Notes: generated by a model not told the origin, from the letters alone. 64,000 nt of DNA from Thalassovita sp. (GCF_963691685.1 NZ_OY829290.1:2418001-2482000); one strand, 5' to 3'. Numbered from the stretch's first letter, positions 53,612 to 63,408 are shown. A program made the numbers and translations.

Positions 53612-55399
53612 TCAGTGATCCTGAGCGGCACCGGCACCACGCGGGATGCGGACGCTTTCGACCAGATCTTTGATCTCTTGCGGGGTCTCTTTGGTCATGC
53701 CGGCAACAACGTAAGCAACGGTGAAGTTGATGGCTGCGCCGATGGCCCCAAAGGAGGTGGACTTCACAGTGCCCAGCAGCGGATCAGCATCGGTGAAGCT
53801 GTTGGTGCCGGGGATGAAGAGCCAACCCTTGTGCAGGAAGATGTAGACCAGGGTGACACCCAGACCGGCCAGCATGCCAGCCACTGCGCCGGTGTTGTTG
53901 ATCTTCTTCGAGAAGATCCCCATCATCAGCGCCGGGAAGATCGATGCCGCTGCCAGACCGAAGGCCAAGGCCACGGTTTGCGCTGCAAAGCCCGGAGGGT
54001 TGAGACCCAGATAGGTCGCGACGGCAATGGCCACAGCCATAGCGATACGGGCCGACAGAAGTTCGCCCTTTTCGCTGATCTGAGGGTTGATCGAGCCTTT
54101 GATCAGGTCGTGCGACACAGCCGAGGAGATCGCCAGCAGCAGACCCGCAGCCGTCGACAGCGCTGCTGCCAGACCACCCGCGGCCACCAGACCGATCACC
54201 CAACCCGGCAGGTTGGCAATCTCAGGATTGGCCAGAACCAGGATGTCACGGTTGAACTTGGTCAGCTCATTGCCTTCCCAGCCTTTTTCAGCGGCCATCG
54301 CCTGAAGGTCAGCCGATTTGTCGTTGTAGTACTGGATCTGGCCGTCGCCGTTCTTGTCTTCCCAGCCCAACAGGCCGGTTTTTTCCCAGGTTGCCATCCA
54401 GGCGTACTGCGGATCGTTTTCGATCTGCTCAACGCTGACTGCTTCGCCCGAGATGCCGCCGTTCGGCCACATCATTTCGGTGATGTTCAGACGCGCCATA
54501 GCACCCACAGCCGGAGCCGTCAGATACAGCAGCGCAATGAACACCAGCGCCCAGCCTGCCGACCAACGGGCGTCAGACACTTTGGGAACGGTGAAGAAGC
54601 GCATGATGACGTGCGGCAGACCCGCGGTACCGATCATCAGCGACAGGGTGAAGAGCACCATGTTGAAGGTGTCGCTCTGGTGTGCGGTGTATTCGTTGAA
54701 GCCCAGTTCCTTCACGATCGCATCCAATTTCGCCAGGAGCGGCTCACCCGAAGCAGCGTGATCGCCAAACAGACCCAGTGCCGGGATCGGATTACCGGTC
54801 AGCTGCAGCGAGATGAAGATCGCCGGGATGGTGTAGGCCATGATCAGCACAACGTACTGTGCCACCTGGGTGTAGGTCACACCCTTCATGCCGCCGAACA
54901 CAGCATAGGCAAACACAACACAGGCGCCGATCAGCAGGCCAGCGGTGTTGGAAACCTCAAGGAAACGACCAAAGGCCACGCCCACACCGGTCATCTGACC
55001 GATCACATAGGTGGTCGAGGCAACGATCAGACAGATCACGGCCACGATACGGGCGGTGGGGCTGTAGAAACGATCGCCGATGAATTCCGATACGGTGAAC
55101 TTGCCGAACTTGCGCAGGTAAGGCGCCAGCAGCAGGGCCAGCAGCACGTAACCACCGGTCCAGCCCATCAGGAAGGTCGAGTTGTCATAGCCGGTGAAGG
55201 CAATCAGACCGGCCATCGAGATGAACGAAGCCGCCGACATCCAGTCCGCAGCCGTCGCCATACCGTTGGTGACCGGGTGCACACCGCGGCCTGCGGCGTA
55301 GAACTCAGACGTGGACCCGGCACGGGCCCAGATCGCGATGCCGATGTAAAGCGCGAAGGACGCACCAACAAACAGCAGGTTAATGGTAAACTGATCCAT
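53612..55399 (-). CDS. Sodium:solute symporter family protein (ActP-like, acetate/monocarboxylate)
   Basis: A 595-residue transporter of the SSS family with about 13 hydrophobic segments. Features include FYAAGRGVHPVTNGMATAADWMSAASFISMAG, typical of the acetate-permease branch, VGTAGLPHVIMRFFTV-like (IGTAGLPHVIMRFFTVPK) and GLAAALSTAAGLLLAISSAVSHD. An insert of about 80 polar residues (ITEMMWPNGGISGEAV to LTKFNRDILV) marks the subgroup that works with a DUF4212 small subunit, encoded immediately upstream. In this operon with acs it probably imports acetate or a similar short acid. Confidence 0.9.
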   Translation of the reverse strand: MDQFTINLLFVGASFALYIGIAIWARAGSTSEFYAAGRGVHPVTNGMATAADWMSAASFISMAGLIAFTGYDNSTFLMGWTGGYVLLALLLAPYLRKFGKFTVSEFIGDRFYSPTARIVAVICLIVASTTYVIGQMTGVGVAFGRFLEVSNTAGLLIGACVVFAYAVFGGMKGVTYTQVAQYVVLIMAYTIPAIFISLQLTGNPIPALGLFGDHAASGEPLLAKLDAIVKELGFNEYTAHQSDTFNMVLFTLSLMIGTAGLPHVIMRFFTVPKVSDARWSAGWALVFIALLYLTAPAVGAMARLNITEMMWPNGGISGEAVSVEQIENDPQYAWMATWEKTGLLGWEDKNGDGQIQYYNDKSADLQAMAAEKGWEGNELTKFNRDILVLANPEIANLPGWVIGLVAAGGLAAALSTAAGLLLAISSAVSHDLIKGSINPQISEKGELLSARIAMAVAIAVATYLGLNPPGFAAQTVALAFGLAAASIFPALMMGIFSKKINNTGAVAGMLAGLGVTLVYIFLHKGWLFIPGTNSFTDADPLLGTVKSTSFGAIGAAINFTVAYVVAGMTKETPQEIKDLVESVRIPRGAGAAQDH

Positions 55400-55405
55400 A
55401 AGTCC

Positions 55406-55687
55406 TTACTCCTCGTCGACGCCGAATTCACGGTCCAGCTTGTTCATGCGCCAGGCGTAGTTGAAGATCAGCGCCAGAAAGACCAGGATCGATCCCTGCT
55501 GGGCAAACCAGAAGCCAAGGTCAGTGCCGCCAACGCTGATGCCTGCCAGCATCGGGCGCAGCAGAATGCCAAAGCCGAATGAAACCAGCGCCCAGATGAT
55601 GAGGCTGATGTAGATGATACGCAGGTTGGCCGACCAATAGGTCTGGTCCGAGGCCTGCGCGCTAGATGCAGTTTGTTGATCCGCCAT
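55406..55687 (-). CDS. DUF4212 small membrane subunit of the symporter
   Basis: A 93-residue protein with two membrane helices (ISLIIWALVSFGFGILL and SILVFLALIFNYAWRMNKLD) after YWSANLRIIY, and GTDLGFWFAQQG between them: the DUF4212 pattern. These partner with ActP-like symporters encoded next door (6 bp gap here). I take the ATG at 55687 (MADQQTASSAQ), after GAGGACC; the longer frame has an unlikely Arg-rich lead. Confidence 0.88.
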   Translation of the reverse strand: MADQQTASSAQASDQTYWSANLRIIYISLIIWALVSFGFGILLRPMLAGISVGGTDLGFWFAQQGSILVFLALIFNYAWRMNKLDREFGVDEE

Positions 55688-55739
55688 TGCGGTCCTCCTT
55701 CTCCTCCAAGTCCGGGCTGACCACGGCCAGCCCGAAATC

Positions 55740-56423
55740 TCACGCCATTGCCGCTTGGGTAATGGCTGCAAGTTCTTTTGCGATCACGTCGATTTCCCCC
55801 ATCGCATCAATACGTTGCAGGGAACCCTTCGTGTCGTAATAGGTGATCAGCGGCGCGGTCTGGGCGTGATAGGCCTCCAGCCGAGCGCCCACGGTTTCCG
55901 CGTTGTCATCGGCGCGGCGTTTGAAATCGCCACCGCCGCATTTGTCACAGGCGCCTGCCTGTGCCGGTTGTTTGAACTGATCGTGGTAGCCTTCGCCGCA
56001 GCCCCCGCAGGTGTAGCGACCCGACACGCGGGTCACCATCGCGGCATCATCAACCTCAAGGCTGACGGCGGCGTTGATCCGCTGGCGGCTTTCGGCCAGC
56101 AGACCATCCAGCGCCTCGGCCTGAACCGTGGTGCGTGGGAAGCCATCAAGGATGACCCCCTTGGCGCAATCCGGCGCAGCCAGGCGGTCCCGCAGGATGG
56201 CGATCACGATCTCATCACTGACCAGCCCGCCACTGTCCATCGCGGCCTTGGCGCGTTTGCCTGCCTCGGTGCCTTTGGCAACCGCGTCGCGCAGCAGATC
56301 ACCGGTGGACAGCTGCACAAGGCCAAATTGCTCTTCCAGCATACGGGCCTGTGTGCCCTTCCCAGCGCCCGGAGGGCCAAGAAGGATCAGAACGGCCGGG
56401 ATGGTTTCAACGGCTACATCCAT
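55740..56423 (-). CDS. adk: Adenylate kinase, long zinc-type
   Basis: A 227-residue enzyme (ATP + AMP to 2 ADP). The P-loop is GPPGAGKGT (about 16-24), DGFPRTTVQAEAL is the AMP-side motif, and the LID domain carries four cysteines in CGGCGEGYHD...CDKCGG, as in zinc-binding adenylate kinases. The ATG at 56423 is chosen with GGGGG about eight bases upstream. It lies between acs and the symporter genes, not in the ribosomal-protein operon where the housekeeping adk usually is, so it is probably a second copy. It would recycle the AMP made by acetyl-CoA synthetase. Confidence 0.9.
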   Translation of the reverse strand: MDVAVETIPAVLILLGPPGAGKGTQARMLEEQFGLVQLSTGDLLRDAVAKGTEAGKRAKAAMDSGGLVSDEIVIAILRDRLAAPDCAKGVILDGFPRTTVQAEALDGLLAESRQRINAAVSLEVDDAAMVTRVSGRYTCGGCGEGYHDQFKQPAQAGACDKCGGGDFKRRADDNAETVGARLEAYHAQTAPLITYYDTKGSLQRIDAMGEIDVIAKELAAITQAAMA

Positions 56424-56438
56424 TGCGATCACCCCCAA

Positions 56439-58418
56439 TCAATCAGCACGGTTCATGCGGTTTTCGATCAGGTCATCGACCACCGAAGGATCCGCCAGCG
56501 TCGAGGTATCGCCGAGGCTGCCAAAATCATCTTCGGCAATCTTGCGCAGGATACGGCGCATGATCTTGCCCGAACGGGTTTTCGGCAGGCCCGGCGCCCA
56601 CTGGATCAGATCGGGGCTGGCAATGGGGCCAATCTCGGTCCGCACCCAGGTGCGCAGCTCTTTCTTCAGATCATCCGAGGGCTCTTCGCCGTTCATCAGG
56701 GTCACGTAGCAGTAGATGCCCTGCCCTTTGACGTCATGCGGATAGCCCACCACCGCGGCCTCAGCCACTTTGGCATGGGCCACAAGGGCGCTTTCCACTT
56801 CGGCTGTGCCCATCCGGTGACCTGATACATTGATCACATCGTCCACACGGCCGGTGATCCAGTAATCACCATCGGCGTCACGGCGACAGCCGTCACCAGC
56901 AAAGTAGTAGCCTTTGTAATCGCTGAAATAGGTCTTCTCAAACCGTTCGTGATCGCCCCAGACGGTGCGCATCTGACCGGGCCAGCTGTCGGCGATGCAG
57001 AGCACCCCTTCGGTCGGCACGTCGTGGATTTCTTCGCCTGACTGCGGGTCCAGAACCACTGGTTTTACACCAAAGAAGGGCTTCATCGCCGCGCCCGGCT
57101 TGGCCGCATGGGCGCCCGGCAGCGGGGTCATCATGTGACCGCCGGTTTCGGTCTGCCACCAGGTGTCAACGATGGGGCAGTTTCCTTTGCCGACATTGTC
57201 GTTGTACCAGTTCCAAGCCTCAGGGTTGATCGGTTCACCCACGGTGCCCAGCACCTTCAGCGACGACAGATCGTAGTTTTCTACAAACTCAGTGCCCTGC
57301 CCCATCAGCGCGCGGATCGCGGTCGGCGCGGTGTAGAACTGGTTCACCTTGTGCTTTTCGCAAACCGCCCAGAAGCGACCGGCATCCGGATAGGTCGGCA
57401 CCCCTTCGAACATCAGCGTGGTGGCGCCATTGGCCAGCGGGCCGTAGATGATGTAGCTGTGGCCGGTGACCCAGCCCACATCCGCGGTGCACCAGAAGAT
57501 ATCACCGTCTTTGTAATCAAAGACATATTCATGGGTCATCGCAGCATAGGCCAGATACCCGCCCGAGCAATGCACCACGCCCTTGGGCTGACCGGTGGAG
57601 CCGGAGGTGTAGAGGATGAACAGCGGATCTTCGGCGCTCATCTCAGCCGGGCGGCAGTAATCATCCGCCTCCAGCGCCATTTCGTTGTAGTCAAAGTCAC
57701 GCCCATCGATCCACGTGGTCTGATCACCAGTGCGCTTAACCACCAGACACTTCACTGTGTCCTTGGTGTGCAGCAATGCAGCGTCAGCGTTGGATTTCAG
57801 GGGCGTCTTGCGGCCGCCGCGGGGGGCGGTGTCAGCGGTGATGATGACCTTGGCATCACAACCGTTGATCCGCGCGGCCAGCGCGTCGGGGGAGAAGCCC
57901 GCAAAGACAATCGAATGAATGGCGCCGATCCGGGCACAGGCCAGCATGGCATAAGCCGCCTCGGGGATCATTGGCAGGTAGATGACAACCCGGTCGCCTT
58001 TGCGCACGCCCAGTTCTTCCAGCACGTTGGCCATACGGCAGACGCTGGTGTGCAGCTGTTTGTAAGTGATGTGCTGCGCGGCTTCATCGGGGTTGTCGGG
58101 TTCAAAGATGATCGCGGTCTGATCGCCGCGCGTATCCAGATGGCGATCAATGCAGTTGGCGGCCACGTTCAGGGTGCCGTCTTCGAACCATTTTATGTCA
58201 ATTTTGCCCGGCTCAAAGCTGGTATTCTTCACATTGGTGAAGGGTTTGATCCAGTCCAAACGTTTGCCATGTTCGCCCCAAAAAGCTGCAGGATCAGCAA
58301 TCGAGGCGGCATACATTTCTTCGTATTTCGCGGCATCGATATGCGCGTTTTCAGCGAAATCTGCGGGGACAGGCACGACAGACGGGGTCTGGGTTTCGGT
58401 AGCTTGGTCAAGCGACAT
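56439..58418 (-). CDS. acs: Acetyl-CoA synthetase (AMP-forming)
   Basis: A 659-residue ANL-superfamily enzyme that makes acetyl-CoA from acetate, ATP and CoA, releasing AMP and pyrophosphate. The phosphate loop is YTSGSTGQPKGVVH, the mid-region DTWWQTETGGHM is specific for Acs, and the hinge is WITGRVDDVINVSGHRMGTAE. The C-terminal PKTRSGKIMRR holds the lysine that is acetylated in related enzymes. The ATG at 58418 follows GGGAGGAG. It leads the operon acs, adk, DUF4212, symporter. Confidence 0.96.
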   Translation of the reverse strand: MSLDQATETQTPSVVPVPADFAENAHIDAAKYEEMYAASIADPAAFWGEHGKRLDWIKPFTNVKNTSFEPGKIDIKWFEDGTLNVAANCIDRHLDTRGDQTAIIFEPDNPDEAAQHITYKQLHTSVCRMANVLEELGVRKGDRVVIYLPMIPEAAYAMLACARIGAIHSIVFAGFSPDALAARINGCDAKVIITADTAPRGGRKTPLKSNADAALLHTKDTVKCLVVKRTGDQTTWIDGRDFDYNEMALEADDYCRPAEMSAEDPLFILYTSGSTGQPKGVVHCSGGYLAYAAMTHEYVFDYKDGDIFWCTADVGWVTGHSYIIYGPLANGATTLMFEGVPTYPDAGRFWAVCEKHKVNQFYTAPTAIRALMGQGTEFVENYDLSSLKVLGTVGEPINPEAWNWYNDNVGKGNCPIVDTWWQTETGGHMMTPLPGAHAAKPGAAMKPFFGVKPVVLDPQSGEEIHDVPTEGVLCIADSWPGQMRTVWGDHERFEKTYFSDYKGYYFAGDGCRRDADGDYWITGRVDDVINVSGHRMGTAEVESALVAHAKVAEAAVVGYPHDVKGQGIYCYVTLMNGEEPSDDLKKELRTWVRTEIGPIASPDLIQWAPGLPKTRSGKIMRRILRKIAEDDFGSLGDTSTLADPSVVDDLIENRMNRAD

Positions 58419-58963
58419 GCGAGGCTCCTCCCTTGAGCTATGTGACACAGCCGGTCCGGGCCTCCGTTCCCAAACAGGCAAACTGCGCGTTGATTGTGAG
58501 CATACGCAAAAATGAAAACAAATAAATAAGCACCTATTTTGAAAAGAAAATTCTGTAAATAATTTTCCTTACCTCCACACAGATTGTAAAAACAGCATGC
58601 GTATGTACGGGCAAAAGCAAAGAAATCAACAGGATTTGCTGTCAAAAACGCGCGGCCGGATTGACGCGGCGCGCAGGGCAAATCTCCGTATTTTTACGGA
58701 TAGTCGTCCGGATAGGCGCCGCTGCGTCACTTCGCCTCAATGGCGGGGACGGTGTGAACACCCCAACGGGCGCCCACAGCGTTGAGGCACCGGTGCGTTG
58801 ACGCGAATTTTCTGAGGATTGCAACCTATCCGTGCGCCGGCCTTGATGATAAGATGACTCCTATTCTCACGTTTATGGTCCAAACGCCGGACCGCCCTAT
58901 TTCAAGACCACACTCACCCACACCCGATCTTTGTCCCCCGCTTATTGATCGCTAGGACCCCTA
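58419..58963. other. Divergent regulatory region between acs and apbE
   Basis: About 545 bp without a convincing gene. It must carry the acs promoter. An AT-rich part lies near 58500-58580. A perfect hairpin TCCGTA-TTTT-TACGGA is at 58685-58700. Short frames here have shadow-like composition. Confidence 0.4.
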
Positions 58964-59872
58964 ATGAAACACAATCGCAGCGCTGAAATTGCCGCACCGC
59001 TGGAAGGTTACGACTACAACTGGACAAACACGCCTGTGCGCTGGACCGGTGCCGCCCTTGGGGCGGAGGTCTCCCTGGTGCTGGACGCCCCGCGCCTGGT
59101 GGCGGAGGCTGCCTTGCAACACGCGGTGGCGACGCTGCAGCAGATGGAACAGATGTTTAACCTCTACAGCGACGACAGCCTTTTGGGGCAGCTCAACGCA
59201 ACGGGGCATCTGGCCAATCCACCAGCACCCTTTCTGGACCTTTGCGATCACGTGACCCGCGTACATGTCGCCACCGGCGGTCTGTTTGATCCAACCATCC
59301 AACCGCTGTGGCGCAGCCTGTCAGATGGTGACAATCCCAGCCCGGCGCGCGCCAGCATCGGCTGGAAACATGTGGAGGTCTCCACCCGTGAAATCCGGCT
59401 GAAGCCCGGACAGAAGATCAGCTTCAACGGTATCGGACAGGGCTTCGCCACCGATCTGGTGACTGAGGCGCTGCGCACGCTTGGCATCCGTCAGGCCCTG
59501 ATCCAAATCGGTGAGCTGGCGGTGATCGGTGGCCCGTTTGACCTGCGCCTTGCACCGCCGGGCGGCTATCGCACCCGTAAGATCACGCTGAAGGACAGTG
59601 CAATCTGCGTCTCACGGCCGCGCGCCCATCTGGTGGGCAACACCAGCCATATTCTGCATCCGCAGGGTCTGCCCTTTGGCGAAAACTGGGCCATGGTTCT
59701 GTGCCGATCCACCAGCGCCAGCCTGGCCGACGCCTGCGCCACGGCCTTCACCATGATGACACGGGCGCAAATTGAAAAAGCCCGGGATCACATTCCCGAG
59801 CTTGATCACATCACACTGATCGCCGAAGGCGGTGAAACCGTCGAACTGGGCCGCCCAACCGCAGTAGATTGA
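58964..59872 (+). CDS. FAD:protein FMN transferase (ApbE family)
   Basis: A 302-residue flavinyltransferase that attaches FMN to Thr or Ser of target proteins such as Nqr or Rnf subunits. Family motifs are EQMFNLYSDDSLLGQLN, GGLFDPTIQPLW, KISFNGIGQGFATDLV and the metal-site SLADACATAFTMM near the C-terminus. No signal peptide or lipobox is seen, although many ApbE proteins are exported, so it may act in the cytoplasm or the start may be missed. No obvious target gene is adjacent. It converges on the xylose operon. Confidence 0.87.
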   Translation: MKHNRSAEIAAPLEGYDYNWTNTPVRWTGAALGAEVSLVLDAPRLVAEAALQHAVATLQQMEQMFNLYSDDSLLGQLNATGHLANPPAPFLDLCDHVTRVHVATGGLFDPTIQPLWRSLSDGDNPSPARASIGWKHVEVSTREIRLKPGQKISFNGIGQGFATDLVTEALRTLGIRQALIQIGELAVIGGPFDLRLAPPGGYRTRKITLKDSAICVSRPRAHLVGNTSHILHPQGLPFGENWAMVLCRSTSASLADACATAFTMMTRAQIEKARDHIPELDHITLIAEGGETVELGRPTAVD

Positions 59873-59890
59873 GCCGCCCAGCGGATCGCA

Positions 59891-61198
59891 TCAGACGAAG
59901 CGGTTCACGTAGTTTTCCAGGATTTCCTGACGGCCCGAGCGTGGCTCGGGGTTGATGTTTTCCGACAGCACCCGGTTGGTGATGCTTTCCAGATCGCTGC
60001 CCAGCATGTTTTGCGAGACGTCTTTTTGCCAACCGGCATAGCGATCGCTCAGCGCCTGCTCCAGCCCGCCATCTTCGATCATTGCGGCGGCCGCTTTCAG
60101 GCCACGGGCACAGATGTCCATCGCGCCAACATGGGCAGCAATCAGATCACCGGCGTCCAGCGACTGGCGGCGCAGCTTGGCGTCAAAGTTGGTGCCACCG
60201 CTGGTGAAACCGCCGGATTTCAGGATGTGGTAGTAGCACAGGGCCACCTCAGGCGTGTTGTTGGGGAATTGATCCGTGTCCCAGCCCGACTGATAGTCGT
60301 TGCGGTTCATGTCGATCGACCCCAGCATGCCCTCGGCCGTTGCGGTGGCGATCTCATGCTCAAAGCTGTGGCCCGCCAGAATGGCATGGCCCTGCTCAAG
60401 ATTCAGTTTCACCTCATTTTCCAGACCGTATTTGCGCAGGAACCCGATGCAGGTTGCCGCGTCAAAGTCATACTGGTGCTTGGAGGGCTCCTGCGGTTTC
60501 GGCTCCACCAGAATGGCGCCTTTGAAGCCGATCTTATGTTTGTAATCGACCACCATGTTGAGGAACCGGCCCATGTGATCCAGCTCCTGGCCCATATCGG
60601 TGTTGAGCAGCGTCTCATAGCCCTCACGCCCACCCCAGAGCACGTAGTTTTCACCGCCCAGCTTATGGGTTGCGTCCATACAGGACTTCACGGTCGCCGC
60701 CGCAAAGGCAAAGACATCGGGATCTGGGTTGGTTGAGGCGCCCGACATCCAGCGACGATGGCTGAACATATTGGCCGTGCCCCATAAGAGCTTGGTCTTG
60801 CTGCTCTGCATCTTCTCACCGATGTAATCAGTGATCTCATTCAAGGTTGCCAGATTGTCGGCGAAATTGCCCTGTTCGGGACGCACATCCGCATCATGCC
60901 AGCAGAAAAACGGCACGTTCAGCAGATCGAACATTTCAAAGGCCACATCCGCCTTCATCTTGGCGCGGCCCATATCATCCTGGGGATGCCAGGGGCGAAT
61001 GAAGGTCTGGCCGCCAAAAGGATCGCCGCCCTCCCAGGCGAAGCTGTGCCAATAGGCGACGGCAAAGCGCAGATGATCTTCCATCCGTTTGCCCATGACC
61101 ACTTCATCGGGGTTGTAGTGGCGGAAGGCCATCGGGTTGGTGCTGTCCGCACCTTCATATTTGACGGGCGCGATGCCGTCGAAAAACTGCGTGCTCAT
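59891..61198 (-). CDS. xylA: Xylose isomerase
   Basis: A 435-residue TIM-barrel enzyme converting D-xylose to D-xylulose. Signature features are FCWHDADVRPEQGN, with the catalytic His-Asp, ENYVLWGGREGYETLLNTD, LVEPKPQEPSKHQYD (first metal site), LNLEQGHAILAGHSFEHE and GSIDMNRNDYQSGWDTDQFP. The length matches class II enzymes. It is the last gene of the operon xylF, xylH, xylG, xylA as seen here. No xylulokinase gene follows; it must lie elsewhere or beyond the right edge. Confidence 0.97.
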   Translation of the reverse strand: MSTQFFDGIAPVKYEGADSTNPMAFRHYNPDEVVMGKRMEDHLRFAVAYWHSFAWEGGDPFGGQTFIRPWHPQDDMGRAKMKADVAFEMFDLLNVPFFCWHDADVRPEQGNFADNLATLNEITDYIGEKMQSSKTKLLWGTANMFSHRRWMSGASTNPDPDVFAFAAATVKSCMDATHKLGGENYVLWGGREGYETLLNTDMGQELDHMGRFLNMVVDYKHKIGFKGAILVEPKPQEPSKHQYDFDAATCIGFLRKYGLENEVKLNLEQGHAILAGHSFEHEIATATAEGMLGSIDMNRNDYQSGWDTDQFPNNTPEVALCYYHILKSGGFTSGGTNFDAKLRRQSLDAGDLIAAHVGAMDICARGLKAAAAMIEDGGLEQALSDRYAGWQKDVSQNMLGSDLESITNRVLSENINPEPRSGRQEILENYVNRFV

Positions 61199-61257
61199 GT
61201 CACTGTCCTTGATCTCTGTGGCCCCGGACCAAATGCCCGGGGCGCGATAGGTTATTT

Positions 61258-62052
61258 TCAGTCGGTGGTGCTGTCCGCGGCCTCACCCGGATTTTTGCCC
61301 AGAATGATCATCGACAAGAGGTCGTCATCGGTGACGTCTTCGATGTCGACGGTGCCGACCAATGCGCCGTTTTTCATGACTGATGCGCGGTCACAGAGTT
61401 CCATCACCGCATGCACATCGTGATCGATCAGGAAGATGCCGATGCCCTCGGCCTTCAGCTGCTGGATCAACTCGGCCACCATCTGGGTTTCATGCGGGCC
61501 CAGGGCCGCGGTCGGCTCATCCATGATCAGGATCTTGGCGTTGAAATAGACCGCCCGGGCAATCGCAACCGACTGGCGCTGACCGCCGGACAGGGCCGAT
61601 ACCGGTTCTGAGAACTTCTGGAAGTTCGGGTTCAGACGGCCCATGATCTTGCGGCACTCCGCCTCCATCGCGGCATCATCAACCAGCCCGAAGGGGGTGA
61701 CCAACTCCCGCCCGAGGAACAGGTTTGACGCTGCATCAAGGTTATCTGCCAGCGCCAATGTCTGGTAGATCGTCTCGATGTTGTGGCTGCGGGCATCGCG
61801 GGGGTTGGTGATTTCCACCTTGTCCCCGTTGATGCGGATTTCGCCGCTGTCCATGTGGTAGGCCCCGGAGAGGATCTTGATCAGCGTCGACTTCCCTGCC
61901 CCGTTGTGCCCCAGAAGGCCAACAACTTCGCCGGGATGCAGATCCACACTGACGTGATCCACGGCCTTGATCCCCCCAAACGCGATGGAGATGTCTTTCA
62001 TCTCAACCAGCGGGGTTGCGCCCTCGGCGCGCAGTTCTTTTGCCGTTTTCAT
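61258..62052 (-). CDS. xylG: Xylose ABC transporter ATP-binding protein, single-domain form
   Basis: A 264-residue ATPase of the sugar-import ABC family. Walker A is GHNGAGKST, the signature is ALSGGQRQSVAIARA, Walker B is ILIMDEPTAALG, and the H-loop follows in FLIDHDVHAV. Canonical XylG of enteric bacteria is a tandem of two such domains of about 510 residues; this is one domain only, so it should act as a homodimer. The ATG at 62052 overlaps the xylH stop by one base. It energises uptake through XylH. Confidence 0.9.
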   Translation of the reverse strand: MKTAKELRAEGATPLVEMKDISIAFGGIKAVDHVSVDLHPGEVVGLLGHNGAGKSTLIKILSGAYHMDSGEIRINGDKVEITNPRDARSHNIETIYQTLALADNLDAASNLFLGRELVTPFGLVDDAAMEAECRKIMGRLNPNFQKFSEPVSALSGGQRQSVAIARAVYFNAKILIMDEPTAALGPHETQMVAELIQQLKAEGIGIFLIDHDVHAVMELCDRASVMKNGALVGTVDIEDVTDDDLLSMIILGKNPGEAADSTTD

Positions 62053-63350
62053 CACTTCGCCCCCAGTCGCTTGCGGTATTGGATGTCGATCAGAACGGCC
62101 AGCACCAACACCGAGCCCACAACGATGTTCTGGAACGGCGCATCCACGCCCACCATCGCCATGCCCGACTGCAAGGCCTGCATGATCAACGCGCCCAGGA
62201 TCGCCCCGTGAATGGTCCCCAGACCACCGGACAGCGCCGTGCCGCCAATCACCGCGGCCGCAATGACGCGCAGCTCATCCAAGGTGCCAATATCGTTGGA
62301 GTGGTTGGCCAGACGGGCCGAAGCCACAACCGCCGACAGCGCACAGAGGAAGCCCATGAGGGCAAAGATTTTCACCGTCAGCATCCGGGTGTTGATGCCC
62401 GACAGTTCCGCCGCATCGGGGTTGCCGCCTGTGGCAAAGATATAGCGCCCCAGCCGGGTGCGCCGCGCCACCACGGTCATCACAACCGCAACCGCGATCA
62501 GGATCAGAACCGAGATTGGCAGACCATAGCCCACTTCCAGACCCTCAGGCATGGTTTCGCCTTTGGCTTCCATCATCCGTTTCAGACGGCGCGCGGGGAT
62601 CAGGTAAGAGTTCAGCGTCCACACCAGGCCCAGAATGGCCCCGGCGGTGATGCCGGCAATGGTCAGCTCCGCCCAGAGGGGTTTAACCGCAAAGCCATGA
62701 CCCTGACGGGCGCGGCGGCCACTCCAGAGGCCAAAGAGCGCCAGCGCGGTGGCGGCGATGCCGATGATCCAGCTCCAGGTGGTGCCCATGGTGCCGTTGA
62801 TGCCACCAAAGATCAGGAAGGTCTTATCCAGCGGGCCAATGGTCTGACCATCCGTCAGATACCAGGCCACGTTGCGCCAGACGAGGAAACCGCCAAGGGT
62901 GACAATAAAGGCCGGGATGCTCAGGTAGCCGACCATCCAGCCGTGAAAGGCGCCGATCAGCGTGCCCACGCCCAGACCAACCACAATGGTGATCGCCCAG
63001 GTTGCCGGGTGGTTCAGGCCGAAGCCCAGCATGTCCGGCAGCACCTGGGTCTGCACCATGGCCATGACCGCCGAACAGGTGGCCAGCAAGGCGCCAACCG
63101 ACAGGTCGATGTGGCGGGTGACGATCACAAAGACCATGCCTGAGGCCATGATGGCCACCGAAACGGTTTGGATCGTCAGGTTGAAGATGTTGCGCGGCGT
63201 CAGGAAACGCCCGTCTGTCAGCAGGTTGAACCCGATGCACAGGATAATGAAAGCACCGACCATCCCCAAAAGGCGCGTGTCGAGTTCCAGTTGCTGGAAC
63301 AACGAACGTTTCGCCGGGGTCTGTATCGGCTGCGTGGTGGCCTCGGCCAT
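62052..63350 (-). CDS. xylH: Xylose ABC transporter permease
   Basis: A 432-residue inner-membrane permease of the BPD_transp_2 type with about 10-12 helices. It has FLTPRNIFNLTIQTVSVAIMASGMVFVIVTRHIDLSVGA near the N-terminus, GFLVWRNVAWYLTDGQTIGP, IFATGGNPDAAELSGINTR, the typical EAA-like region of this family, and GTLDELRVIAAAVIGGTALSGGLGT near the end. The ATG at 63350 is taken, with GGAG before it. Three hairpins lie between it and xylF. Confidence 0.93.
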   Translation of the reverse strand: MAEATTQPIQTPAKRSLFQQLELDTRLLGMVGAFIILCIGFNLLTDGRFLTPRNIFNLTIQTVSVAIMASGMVFVIVTRHIDLSVGALLATCSAVMAMVQTQVLPDMLGFGLNHPATWAITIVVGLGVGTLIGAFHGWMVGYLSIPAFIVTLGGFLVWRNVAWYLTDGQTIGPLDKTFLIFGGINGTMGTTWSWIIGIAATALALFGLWSGRRARQGHGFAVKPLWAELTIAGITAGAILGLVWTLNSYLIPARRLKRMMEAKGETMPEGLEVGYGLPISVLILIAVAVVMTVVARRTRLGRYIFATGGNPDAAELSGINTRMLTVKIFALMGFLCALSAVVASARLANHSNDIGTLDELRVIAAAVIGGTALSGGLGTIHGAILGALIMQALQSGMAMVGVDAPFQNIVVGSVLVLAVLIDIQYRKRLGAK

Positions 63351-63408
63351 GACCGAACTCCAATCGTCAGCAGTGAATAATTCGTAGAAGCGTAGTCGGG
63401 GTGCCCTT

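Noticed and set aside
53510..55582. A 690-residue open frame on the plus strand opposite the symporter and DUF4212 genes.
   Set aside because: Its composition (His, Gln, Arg and Gly rich, no hydrophobic core) is that of an antisense shadow in GC-rich DNA; the minus-strand proteins are clearly real.
62016..63143. A 375-residue plus-strand frame opposite xylH.
   Set aside because: Same shadow composition, opposite a well-supported permease gene.
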